A DNA stretch of 5,433 nt from Clostridiales bacterium (GCA_027357125.1 DAHVVW010000171.1:1-5433), one strand, 5' to 3'. Shown: positions 1-5,433, numbered from the stretch's first letter. Notes: generated by a model not told the origin, from the letters alone. Translations and numbers: made by a program.

Positions 1-395
1 CGCTAGTGGTGGCACAAGCAGTTATAGCATGTCCGGTCGTGATCGGGCTTACGAGTGCAGCCATCCAGCAGACTGATCCGAAACTGCGCCTGCAGATCAA
101 AGCTTTAGGCACCACCAGGATGCAGTTTTTGTGGCTGCTTTTAAGCGAGGTGCGCTTTTCCCTGCTGGCGGCGATTATTGCCGGGTTTGGCGCAGTGGTG
201 TCCGAAGTGGGAGCGTCAATGATGGTTGGCGGCAATATTAAAGGGTCGACTCGGGTGCTCACGACCGCGACTGTGCTTGAAGTTTCCAAAGGAAACTTCG
301 ATGTGGCGATCGCTCTGACGATTATCCTGTCTTTAGTCGCCTATGCGGTTACACTGTGGCTTACACTTCTCCAACAGAGACGACACGGAGGTTAA
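1..395 (+). CDS. tupB: Tungstate ABC transporter permease, TupB-like (5' end outside window)
   Basis: This is the C-terminal part, about 130 residues, of a membrane permease of the molybdate/tungstate/sulfate transporter class. The reading frame is open to the left window edge, so roughly the first 100 residues of a usual TupB are missing; the GTG at position 6 is not the true start. Three hydrophobic stretches are visible: one at the left edge, one around FSLLAAIIAGFGAVV and one close to the C-terminus. The EAA-like cytoplasmic loop that docks on the ATPase is seen as ALGTTRMQFLWLLLSEVR. The segment GASMMVGGNIKGSTRVLTT is characteristic of TupB/WtpB-like permeases. The gene ends one nucleotide before the tupC start and its last codons contain the tupC ribosome binding site, which indicates a tight operon. 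Tungstate rather than molybdate is inferred from family resemblance; the substrate-binding protein that would decide this lies outside the window. Confidence 0.85.
   Translation, partial: LVVAQAVIACPVVIGLTSAAIQQTDPKLRLQIKALGTTRMQFLWLLLSEVRFSLLAAIIAGFGAVVSEVGASMMVGGNIKGSTRVLTTATVLEVSKGNFDVAIALTIILSLVAYAVTLWLTLLQQRRHGG
387..391 (+). promoter_or_regulatory. Ribosome binding site of tupC
   Basis: GGAGG sits five bases before the ATG at 397 and lies inside the last two sense codons of tupB. It decides the tupC start against an upstream in-frame start at 343 and suggests translational coupling of the two genes. Confidence 0.8.
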
Positions 396-396
396 G

Positions 397-1116
397 ATGC
401 TGAGGGCAGAAAACATTACCTGGGAACAAGGAGGAAAAACCATCCTCACAGATGTTACTCTCCACCTCAAACATGGAGAGTGGGTAGGGCTTGCCGGGCC
501 GAACGGTGCCGGGAAAAGCAGCCTGCTCAAAATCCTGGCTTTTTTGGAAGAGCCGACGAACGGACAGGTGTTTTTTCAAGGGAAAGCAATCGAAGGGAAA
601 ATTTCGCTGGATCTTCGCCGCCGCCTTGCGGTAGTGTTTCAGAATGCTCTCTTGCTCAATACCACAGTGTTTGAAAATGTGGCCGTGGGGTTGAAGATTC
701 GCGCTCTGCCCAAGGCTACTATCAAAGAGCGGGTGGCAACTTGGCTTGAGCGCTTTGGGGTCGCTCATCTTGCAAAGCAGCAAGCCCGCTCTCTATCCGG
801 CGGGGAGGCCCAGCGGGTCAGCCTGGCGCGGGCCTTTGCCTTGGAGCCGGATGTGCTGTTTTTGGATGAGCCGTTTTCCGCTTTGGATGCGCCGACCAAG
901 GCGTACCTCCTGCAGGATTTAGCTAAGGCGTCTGCGGAGAGCCAGGTCACTGCGTTGATGGTGAGCCACGATTTTAGGGAACTTGCCCGGTTAACACAGC
1001 GGACGTTAATTCTCAAAGAGGGCATGATTTTGGCTGAACAGCGACAAAACGTCTATGCAGAAGGAAATCCCCAGGATTTACATGATTATTTCTCGCCAAT
1101 CTGGGAGGAATTTTAA
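397..1116 (+). CDS. tupC: Tungstate ABC transporter ATP-binding protein, TupC-like
   Basis: This 239-residue ATPase is complete and should power tungstate (or molybdate) import together with the upstream permease at the inner face of the membrane. All ABC motifs are present in order: Walker A GPNGAGKS (34-41), Q-loop Gln82, signature LSGGE (133-137), Walker B VLFLDE (153-158), D-loop SALD (161-164) and switch His191. The chain ends soon after the nucleotide-binding domain and lacks the C-terminal TOBE/MOP regulatory domain found in ModC, which agrees with TupC. The ATG at 397 was chosen because GGAGG lies five bases upstream; a longer frame from 343 would run well into the permease gene. The last codons lie where a symporter-like remnant begins in another frame, so the extreme C-terminus may not be ancestral. 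The ABC ATPase call is certain and tungstate specificity is likely. Confidence 0.9.
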   Translation: MLRAENITWEQGGKTILTDVTLHLKHGEWVGLAGPNGAGKSSLLKILAFLEEPTNGQVFFQGKAIEGKISLDLRRRLAVVFQNALLLNTTVFENVAVGLKIRALPKATIKERVATWLERFGVAHLAKQQARSLSGGEAQRVSLARAFALEPDVLFLDEPFSALDAPTKAYLLQDLAKASAESQVTALMVSHDFRELARLTQRTLILKEGMILAEQRQNVYAEGNPQDLHDYFSPIWEEF

Positions 1117-1226
1117 GCGCGGTGCTGACGACGGTGTATCTGGTTGTAGGCGGCTATAGAGCGGCTGCGCTAACGGATTTTATCCAGGGGATGGCCAAGA
1201 TTGAACTGCAGCTGTGCCCACAGTAA
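1107..1226 (+). pseudogene. Remnant of a sodium:solute symporter (SSS family) gene
   Basis: The frame read from about 1107 to the TAA at 1224-1226 encodes ILSAVLTTVY followed by LVVGGYRAAALTDFIQGM. This fits the conserved membrane segment of sodium:solute symporters, where the pattern is Y-x3-GG-x2-A-x3-TD-x2-Q; in E. coli PutP the matching region reads YTFIGGFLAVSWTDTVQ, quoted from memory. Family members are around 450-600 residues, and only about 30 are left here. After the QGM (codons ending at 1193) the resemblance stops and the frame runs into a stop. There is no ribosome binding site before the only possible start (GTG at 1122), and the similarity begins just ahead of the tupC stop codon in a different frame. 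The likely history is an internal fragment left by deletion or rearrangement behind the tup operon. The motif match is good but short, so a chance resemblance is not fully excluded. Confidence 0.6.
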
Positions 1227-1250
1227 GTATCTTAGATTTATAAATGGAGA

Positions 1251-1287
1251 AAGCCCTAGGTTTGCCGGACGGCGAAACCTAGGGCTT
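1251..1287. terminator. Bidirectional hairpin between tupC and the metF-type gene
   Basis: A 13-bp perfect stem (1251-1263 with 1275-1287, AAGCCCTAGGTTT against AAACCTAGGGCTT) is extended inward by a GCC/GGC stem (1264-1266 with 1271-1273), leaving a GGAC loop and one bulged G. It lies between two convergent genes. On the minus strand the following bases are rich in T (TTTCTCCATTTATAAATC), so it should end the metF-type transcript well. On the plus strand the tail CATTGTT is weak, so termination of tupBC there is less certain. Confidence 0.8.
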
Positions 1288-1320
1288 CATTGTTAGCTAT
1301 GCGGAAAGTATATTTTGGGT

Positions 1321-2868
1321 CTAGTCTTTTTGCTTCTCCACTTTCGGGATGCCAAAGATGGCAGCAGAGTGATCGCGACCGGTGTAGAAGTTATACCAGG
1401 ATGAAGTCTGGTACAGATCCCAGTTGGCCGGAGGAAGCCGGTAAGAATCCAATTGCGACTCTTCCCCGTATTTCTTGAGGCGGGCATAAGCTCTGACCCA
1501 GACACACTGTTTTTCGTTGGGGTAAACTTCGCACCAGCCGTTGTAGCTGCCGCCGCAGGCTCCGTTGCGCTGATTTTTCGGGCACTGGGACATGGGGCAG
1601 AGATAAGCGAGATCCAAGAGAGCGCAATCTCCGCAGTCCTTGCAATCGTTGGTAATAACTTTAATCGTATGCTCTAAGCCATGGTGGCGCGGATTCTTTT
1701 TGCCGGAGTAAATGCTGCGCATCAGCGGGAAGAAGGCTTTATTGGGGGTAAAGGCCAGAGCGTGCATTAACCTCATGGCCGCATAGCTCATGGGTACAGG
1801 GGCATCGAGCGGGAGGCTCTTACGGTTGGTGGGTTTGTCGCTGTTGAGACCGGTTTTCTCGTCTTTCTCGAAATAGTAGAAGCCGTTCGGCTGCGGGTAA
1901 TCGAACTCGCGCACCAGATCCACCCAGTTTTGGCTCAGTTCTTCACCCTTTTCAATGACATATTCCACTTGCTCGTATTTGATGTTGTGGCCGCCGATGT
2001 GGACACCGGCAAAGCCCATGCCTTTCATGAAGGCATACATCTTGGCGGCACGGAGTAAGCGGGCTCCAACTCCTTTATCCGGGGCGTTCTTCTCCTGTTC
2101 GAGTTCAGCCAGGAGTTTATCTGTAACTACGCAGCCAGGCAGGAGGTTTTGGTTCATGATCTTGGCTGCCCCAAATGGCAGGATATAAATGTTGCCCACG
2201 ATTGGAACATCGATATTATTTGCTTTGGCAAACTGCAGAACTTCATGGAACTTACGGGCGTCATACCCAAGCTGGGTTACGATGAACTGGGCTCCGCCTT
2301 CAACTTTTTTCTTCATTTTGAAATATTGAACCATCAGTTCCGCTTCCGTGGCTTTGAACGGTGATACGGCAGCCCCGGCGAAAAAGTCACTGGGTTGGTG
2401 GAAAGTGGAACCTTTGGGTCCCGGAATTTCCAACCCCTTATTCATGGTCCCGATGAGTTCTAAAGCTTGACTGGGGTCAAGGTCAAAGACCGGCTTGGGG
2501 CGTCCTTGGAAACCGGACACCGTATAATCTCCGGTCATGACCAAGAGGTTGCGCACCCCTGCCCGGTCCAAAGCATAGAGCTGGCTTTCCATTTGGTTGC
2601 GGTTTTTGTCTTTGCAGGTAAAGTGAACCAAAGGCTCAATGCCCAGCTTGAGTATTTCCATACCCAGGTAATCTGCCAGCATCGCTGGGTTGCCGCCGGG
2701 ATTGTCCGTAATGGTGAGCGCGTGTACTTTCCCGCCTTTAGCAGCCTGCTCCGCAGCAGCCAGTGCGCTTTCTTGGGCTTTTTCTCTGGCCCCTCTGCCC
2801 GGAACCAGCTCCCAGGTTACGGATAAGTTGTTCTGATCCAGTAGGGATTCCTTAAAACGATTTTCCAT
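1321..2868 (-). CDS. metF: Methylenetetrahydrofolate reductase with fused MetV-type cysteine-rich C-terminal domain
   Basis: This 515-residue protein should reduce 5,10-methylene-tetrahydrofolate to 5-methyl-tetrahydrofolate, the last step of the methyl branch of the Wood-Ljungdahl pathway and the source of methyl groups for methionine. Residues about 15-300 form the flavin-binding TIM-barrel reductase domain, with VTWELVPGRG (17-26), LTITDNPGGN (51-60), LLVMTGDY (108-115), FIVTQLGYD (195-203) and GVHIGGHN (288-295). Residues about 390-500 match the MTHFR C-terminal domain (MetV type), with eight cysteines at 409, 412, 415, 424, 429, 438, 446 and 455; CxxCxxC opens the set, as expected for metal or iron-sulfur binding. 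Plain bacterial MetF is only about 300 residues. The ATG at 2868 follows GGAG by six bases; a GTG at 2880 would add four residues but its upstream site is only four bases away. The gene seems monocistronic, with its own promoter and a strong terminator. The electron donor cannot be read from this window. Confidence 0.9.
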   Translation of the reverse strand: MENRFKESLLDQNNLSVTWELVPGRGAREKAQESALAAAEQAAKGGKVHALTITDNPGGNPAMLADYLGMEILKLGIEPLVHFTCKDKNRNQMESQLYALDRAGVRNLLVMTGDYTVSGFQGRPKPVFDLDPSQALELIGTMNKGLEIPGPKGSTFHQPSDFFAGAAVSPFKATEAELMVQYFKMKKKVEGGAQFIVTQLGYDARKFHEVLQFAKANNIDVPIVGNIYILPFGAAKIMNQNLLPGCVVTDKLLAELEQEKNAPDKGVGARLLRAAKMYAFMKGMGFAGVHIGGHNIKYEQVEYVIEKGEELSQNWVDLVREFDYPQPNGFYYFEKDEKTGLNSDKPTNRKSLPLDAPVPMSYAAMRLMHALAFTPNKAFFPLMRSIYSGKKNPRHHGLEHTIKVITNDCKDCGDCALLDLAYLCPMSQCPKNQRNGACGGSYNGWCEVYPNEKQCVWVRAYARLKKYGEESQLDSYRLPPANWDLYQTSSWYNFYTGRDHSAAIFGIPKVEKQKD

Positions 2869-2874
2869 ACCCTT

Positions 2875-2878
2875 CTCC
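2875..2878 (-). promoter_or_regulatory. Ribosome binding site deciding the reductase start
   Basis: GGAG lies six bases before the ATG at 2868 on the minus strand. An alternative GAGG at 2885-2888 stands only four bases before the in-frame GTG at 2880. Normal spacing and the stronger start codon favour the ATG, though both could be used. Confidence 0.55.
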
Positions 2879-2936
2879 ACCTGTCCTCTCTAGGTAAAAT
2901 AATAATTTATTAAGAATTAATGAAAAACAAAATTCA

Positions 2937-2965
2937 ATTAAAGCTCTGCCTGTCTATCTAATCAA
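2937..2965 (-). promoter_or_regulatory. Probable housekeeping promoter of the reductase gene
   Basis: Read on the minus strand, TTGATT (2965-2960) and TTTAAT (2942-2937) are separated by exactly 17 bases and match the sigma-A boxes at four and five of six positions. Transcription would begin near 2930 and give a leader of about 60 bases in a very AT-rich spacer. I saw no riboswitch-like folding in that leader. Confidence 0.5.
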
Positions 2966-2973
2966 ATTTGATT
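2960..2973. promoter_or_regulatory. 14-bp perfect palindrome over the reductase -35 box (putative operator)
   Basis: AATCAAATTTGATT is its own reverse complement and covers the whole -35 box of the predicted promoter. A dimeric regulator bound here could compete with RNA polymerase. The spacer is very AT-rich, so a chance palindrome is possible, and no regulator is identified. Confidence 0.35.
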
Positions 2974-3036
2974 TTATCATATTTTTCACTATTTTTGTTA
3001 GAGAGTTATGTATTTTTCTAAAGAGCTGTTAACGCT

Positions 3037-3678
3037 TTAATAGCTTTCAATCTTTTGTAGTATCGGCGAGTTTCCTAGATCTCCGGGTGACGGATAAATA
3101 ATATCAGGACACAGATCCACTCCGGCCTTACGATAAGCCTCAGCCCAAAGCGTTGAGCAAAGAGTACTGTTACCTGCTTTATAAGACCATACCCAATGCA
3201 ATAAATATCTTGATGCTTCCCAGAGGACTAATTTGTAATCATACTTTGTTCCTAGTCTACTAAAAATGTACTCTGTAATTTTTCTTCGTTGTTCATCCGT
3301 TAAATTATCATAAGTAAATACATGTGCTCGTCCAGCATACGTCCTAAGCTTCTGATATCCTGTTTTTTTAAATGGGAGAATCTCGATGGCTTCATCAGGA
3401 TTAACTACCCCCGCTACATGGGTATAGGAACTTCCGGTAATGAGTCTGATTACTTTATCTATCCAAGTATTTCCCTCAATTAAGAGAATATCACCTGGTC
3501 GAATTTTTGAAGAAATTACACATGAGCCACTTAACCGTATCTTGTCAGCATCACTGGGTGTTTGAGAGCTAAATATACTCCTGCTATCATCAGAAGTCAA
3601 AATCCTAAAAGGACTAAGAAAAACCGAGAGTAACAATAGAATGGAAAAGATGGACATTCTTTTTACGGATCTTATCAC
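3037..3678 (-). CDS. Permuted NlpC/P60-like (YiiX/YebB, peptidase C92-type) exported protein
   Basis: This 213-residue protein starts with a short basic stretch (MIRSVKRM) and a hydrophobic segment at about residues 9-27, which is a signal peptide or an N-terminal anchor; no lipoprotein cysteine follows. The mature part has the hallmarks of the circularly permuted papain-like family: PGDILLIEG (61-69), SSYTHVAG with candidate catalytic His87, AIEILP with Glu99, and LCSTLWAEAY with Cys174. The His-Glu-Cys order is that of permuted members; classical NlpC/P60 enzymes have Cys first. Such proteins are proposed amidases or thioesterases acting on cell envelope or lipid-linked substrates, and the substrate here is unknown. 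The GTG at 3678 was chosen because AGGAGG stands seven bases upstream; a longer frame from a TTG at 3696 would place that site inside the gene. It is divergent from the CotJC-like catalase, and both look richer in AT than the genes around them. Family call likely, function uncertain. Confidence 0.75.
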   Translation of the reverse strand: MIRSVKRMSIFSILLLLSVFLSPFRILTSDDSRSIFSSQTPSDADKIRLSGSCVISSKIRPGDILLIEGNTWIDKVIRLITGSSYTHVAGVVNPDEAIEILPFKKTGYQKLRTYAGRAHVFTYDNLTDEQRRKITEYIFSRLGTKYDYKLVLWEASRYLLHWVWSYKAGNSTLCSTLWAEAYRKAGVDLCPDIIYPSPGDLGNSPILQKIESY

Positions 3679-3685
3679 GTAACTT

Positions 3686-3691
3686 CCTCCT
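3686..3691 (-). promoter_or_regulatory. Ribosome binding site deciding the C92 protein start
   Basis: A full AGGAGG lies seven bases before the GTG at 3678 on the minus strand. It fixes the start there and rules against the TTG at 3696. Confidence 0.85.
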
Positions 3692-3738
3692 ACCAACGCT
3701 GGTGCTTCTCTACTGCATCGAATGGGTACTTTCTAACG

Positions 3739-3766
3739 ATTTTAGTATCTTCGCACGAACTTTAAA
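3739..3766 (-). promoter_or_regulatory. Possible promoter of the C92 protein gene
   Basis: On the minus strand TTTAAA (3766-3761) and TAAAAT (3744-3739) are spaced by 16 bases and match the sigma-A boxes at four and five of six positions. The spacer holds a small inverted repeat, TTCG-2-CGAA (3750-3759). In such AT-rich DNA this is only a weak prediction, and a sporulation sigma factor could act instead. Confidence 0.3.
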
Positions 3767-3831
3767 TTATGACTACAACTTCGTAAATAATTGGATAGGT
3801 TTTGAACAAAACCAAATGATCGAAAAAACGT

Positions 3832-3893
3832 CTATAATTGTTTGGACTTATAGAATCCAATTCGTTACGAATCAACTAACCGAATCATATATT
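3832..3893 (+). promoter_or_regulatory. Control region of the CotJC-like gene
   Basis: Two weak promoter candidates precede the catalase gene. CATATATT at 3886-3893 resembles the -10 element of the mother-cell sporulation factor sigma-E (CATACAnT), which would suit a spore coat catalase, but no good -35 element is seen 14-16 bases upstream. A perfect TATAAT at 3833-3838 also lacks a good -35 box and lies in a 6-bp inverted repeat (CTATAA 3832-3837 with TTATAG 3848-3853). Further on are the inverted repeat ATTCG-3-CGAAT (3860-3872) and a direct repeat CGAATCA (3868-3874 and 3881-3887). Confidence 0.25.
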
Positions 3894-3910
3894 GGTGTAG
3901 ATTTAATTTT

Positions 3911-3916
3911 GGAGGG
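3911..3916 (+). promoter_or_regulatory. Ribosome binding site deciding the catalase start
   Basis: GGAGGG directly abuts the ATG at 3917 but lies six bases before the in-frame ATG at 3923. The second ATG is therefore the functional start. Confidence 0.8.
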
Positions 3917-3922
3917 ATGAGT

Positions 3923-4471
3923 ATGTTCACTTTCAGAAAGGGGCTGTTATATCCTGTTCATGTTGAAAGATCTGATCCAAAGTTTGGACAAATAATGCTT
4001 GAACACTATGGGGGAAAAGATAGCGAATTTTCGGCAGCTACGCAGTACCTGAATCACCGTTCGAATATGCCGAACCTCTATGTCAGTGAGCTGTTAGGGT
4101 TAATTGCAGCAGAGGAAAAAAGCCACATGGAAATGATTGCAGTCGCCATTAATAAGCTAGGGGGGCCTCCACTAAGTTATATCAATTCACAAGGAGTCCC
4201 ATGGAATATTGATTATGTTGATCAAAGCCTTGATCCGATTGCCATGTTACAAGCTGATACCGAAGCAGAGATAAGGGCACGAGCATTATACAATCAACAT
4301 TTCACGATGACCAATGATCCCGGCTTAAAGCAAATGATTAGTTTTTTAGGTAGCAGGGAGGATGTACACAAACATCTTTTTCAAAAAGCACAAGCTTTAA
4401 TTTTACAAAATGCCGCACCGGAACACTTTAACCAATTAATTTACGAGTATAAGGCAAGTTTACAAATGTAA
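3923..4471 (+). CDS. cotJC: CotJC-like manganese catalase
   Basis: This 182-residue protein is a ferritin-like four-helix protein of the dimanganese catalase family and would convert hydrogen peroxide to water and oxygen. The expected metal ligands can be placed at Glu35 (in DSEFSAA), Glu65 and His68 (in EEKSHMEM), Glu116 (in EAEIRARALY) and His149 (in REDVHKHLF), so the centre looks intact. The N-terminal KGLLYPVHVE and the segment GVPWNIDYV also follow CotJC, a spore coat component of about 190 residues in Bacillus and Clostridia. In those organisms it is usually encoded after cotJA and cotJB; neither is found before it here, so this copy stands alone. It should be an outer spore layer or cytoplasmic peroxide defence enzyme. 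The start at 3923 is set by the ribosome binding site. A strong hairpin follows 15 bases after the stop codon. Confidence 0.88.
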   Translation: MFTFRKGLLYPVHVERSDPKFGQIMLEHYGGKDSEFSAATQYLNHRSNMPNLYVSELLGLIAAEEKSHMEMIAVAINKLGGPPLSYINSQGVPWNIDYVDQSLDPIAMLQADTEAEIRARALYNQHFTMTNDPGLKQMISFLGSREDVHKHLFQKAQALILQNAAPEHFNQLIYEYKASLQM

Positions 4472-4486
4472 ATATCAAAGGTGCAA

Positions 4487-4527
4487 AAAGAAATGCTGAC
4501 AGCGTCTTATGCTGTCAGCATTTCTTT
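4487..4527. terminator. Bidirectional terminator shared by the catalase and glycosyltransferase genes
   Basis: A perfect 17-bp stem pairs 4487-4503 with 4511-4527 around a seven-base loop (GTCTTAT). The inner part, ATGCTGACAGC against GCTGTCAGCAT, is the strong section, and the outer AAAGAA/TTCTTT gives a T-rich exit in both directions. It ends the catalase transcript on the plus strand. On the minus strand its first arm overlaps the last codons and stop codon (4515-4517) of the glycosyltransferase gene. Confidence 0.88.
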
Positions 4528-5378
4528 ACACATTCTTGCGCTAAGGGCGCACACGGGATAATCAGATGTTGCTCATAGAATCTGTTCTCGGTGGACACTG
4601 CCTCTTCCCATTGTTCGAGAAGGTCAAAGCGCCGTTCCGGGTGGTATCCGAGAAGTTCGTGTTTGCCGAGGGAACGGATGACGGGTTTGCCCTGAGCCAG
4701 GGCCAGGCCCATGACACAGTCCCCGATAATTGTTTCTGTGATCAGGCGGGTATGGCGCCGGTGTTTGCGCGGGGAGCGCAGTTCCTCATGGCGGATGGAG
4801 GTGCTAACCTGGATTTTAAGCCCACTTTGCTTGGCCCAGACCAAGCTTAGGGGGGGGATGGCAATGGCAACGGCGGGAATGTCTTGAAGGGCTTTGGCTG
4901 AGAGGGCATGTGGGCCATGAGTGGGAGTTGCCAGGCCCAGGGGTTGCAACAGGTCGAGCTTGTGGTTAAGGCGTGAGCGGAATTTGAGCACGAGGTTCGT
5001 CAGCTTGGCTCGGTTGGTTATATAAGGGTAGCAGTTCGTTAGAGCCATGTCCGCCCCGTTCTGTAAGGCTCCGAGCAGGTGTTCGAGATTGGTGAAAATA
5101 TTGCCGGACATATCCCCGTCAACGAAAATTACCCCATCCGTTCCCAGATGGCGGGCATAGAGTGCCCCGACTGCCCGTGGAATGTCGATCCCCAGGGACT
5201 GGGCGAAGTAAATAATATGAATACGGGGATCGGGGATGGAGTGGATCAATTCGAGGGTTCGGTCGGTACATCCATTTAGAACGGGGACAATACACCCTAC
5301 CGACAGGCGCAGGACATTAGCAAGGACGGCCAAGATGCTCTTCTCTTCATTTTGCACAGGAATGACTGCGGTAAACAT
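4515..5378 (-). CDS. Family 2 glycosyltransferase
   Basis: This 287-residue protein has a GT-A fold of the GT2 type and should transfer a sugar from a nucleotide-sugar donor. Seen in order are the N-terminal strand FTAVIPVQNEE (2-12), the nucleotide-binding NGCTDRTLE (35-43), a DxD metal site VDGDMSG with Asp87 and Asp89, and THGPHALS (153-160) at the usual acceptor-side position. A basic stretch RSPRKHRRHTR (201-211) lies in the C-terminal part. No membrane helices are evident, so it is likely cytoplasmic, perhaps bound to the membrane surface. The ATG at 5378 is supported by AAGGGGG seven bases upstream. The last three sense codons and the stop form part of a terminator stem. No sugar, acceptor or pathway can be named: the neighbours are not cell-surface polysaccharide genes, and the upstream side is cut by the window edge. 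The base composition resembles that of the reductase and tup genes. Confidence 0.8.
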   Translation of the reverse strand: MFTAVIPVQNEEKSILAVLANVLRLSVGCIVPVLNGCTDRTLELIHSIPDPRIHIIYFAQSLGIDIPRAVGALYARHLGTDGVIFVDGDMSGNIFTNLEHLLGALQNGADMALTNCYPYITNRAKLTNLVLKFRSRLNHKLDLLQPLGLATPTHGPHALSAKALQDIPAVAIAIPPLSLVWAKQSGLKIQVSTSIRHEELRSPRKHRRHTRLITETIIGDCVMGLALAQGKPVIRSLGKHELLGYHPERRFDLLEQWEEAVSTENRFYEQHLIIPCAPLAQECVKKC

Positions 5379-5433
5379 CAGTTGACCCCCTTGTGCAGAT
5401 ATTTAGTTGGGTTTGAATACCTCACTATTACTA

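Noticed and set aside
343..396. N-terminal extension of tupC within the permease gene
   Set aside because: The added residues do not look like an ABC ATPase N-terminus, and a GGAGG ribosome binding site stands five bases before the ATG at 397.
2467..2826. A 119-codon open frame (+) inside the reductase gene
   Set aside because: It lies opposite a strongly conserved reductase coding sequence and shows no family features; it is an antisense shadow.
3001..3036. Possible terminator after the C92 protein gene
   Set aside because: Only a tiny GTTAAC-centred palindrome is present, with no stem long enough followed by a T run. Read-through toward the reductase gene cannot be excluded, but no terminator is supported.
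3702..3920. A 72-codon open frame (+) ahead of the catalase gene that overlaps its first ATG
   Set aside because: It has no recognisable domain or resemblance to CotJA or CotJB, no convincing ribosome binding site before its GTG start, and its last codons are the catalase ribosome binding site. It is best read as spacer DNA.
5379..5433. Promoter of the glycosyltransferase gene
   Set aside because: No pair of boxes with acceptable spacing was found in the 55 bases before the window edge. Only the ribosome binding site is clear.
1..5433. CRISPR array, tRNA or rRNA gene, insertion sequence or phage attachment site
   Set aside because: No regularly spaced repeats, no tRNA-like or rRNA-like sequence, and no transposase or integrase fragment with terminal repeats was seen on either strand.

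Overview
The window looks like chromosome from a spore-forming, low-to-mid GC anaerobic Firmicute, probably a Desulfitobacterium or Desulfosporosinus relative in the Clostridia. The evidence is a tungstate-type ABC transporter, a methylenetetrahydrofolate reductase carrying the cysteine-rich MetV-type C-terminal domain of acetogen-like anaerobes, a CotJC-like manganese catalase typical of spore formers, and strong GGAGG-type ribosome binding sites. The genus is inferred from gene content and was not tested by any search.

Layout. Positions 1-1116 (+) hold the end of a TupB-like permease and a complete TupC-like ATPase, one nucleotide apart. Positions about 1107-1226 (+) hold a short decayed piece of a sodium:solute symporter gene. 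A long perfect hairpin at 1251-1287 separates the tup operon from the convergent metF-type gene (2868-1321, -), which has a recognisable promoter overlapped by a 14-bp palindrome. Next come a secreted or membrane-anchored permuted NlpC/P60-like (C92) protein (3678-3037, -) and, divergently, a CotJC-like Mn catalase (3923-4471, +). These two genes and their spacers look visibly more AT-rich than their flanks. A 17-bp perfect hairpin (4487-4527) follows the catalase and also covers the last codons of the convergent family 2 glycosyltransferase gene (5378-4515, -).

How the genes relate. TupBC would import tungstate, which tungsten-dependent formate dehydrogenases use. MetF acts in the methyl branch of the Wood-Ljungdahl pathway, so the two neighbours may serve the same C1 metabolism, although they are convergent and not co-transcribed. 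The catalase and the C92 protein share a divergent control region and may both be spore or envelope functions; this is inference.

I found no clear undescribed system. The best items for a second look are the symporter fossil behind tupC, the single-chain MetF-MetV-type reductase with its palindromic promoter site, and the stop codon embedded in a shared bidirectional terminator. Start sites were revised for tupC, the reductase, the C92 protein and the catalase on the basis of ribosome binding sites.
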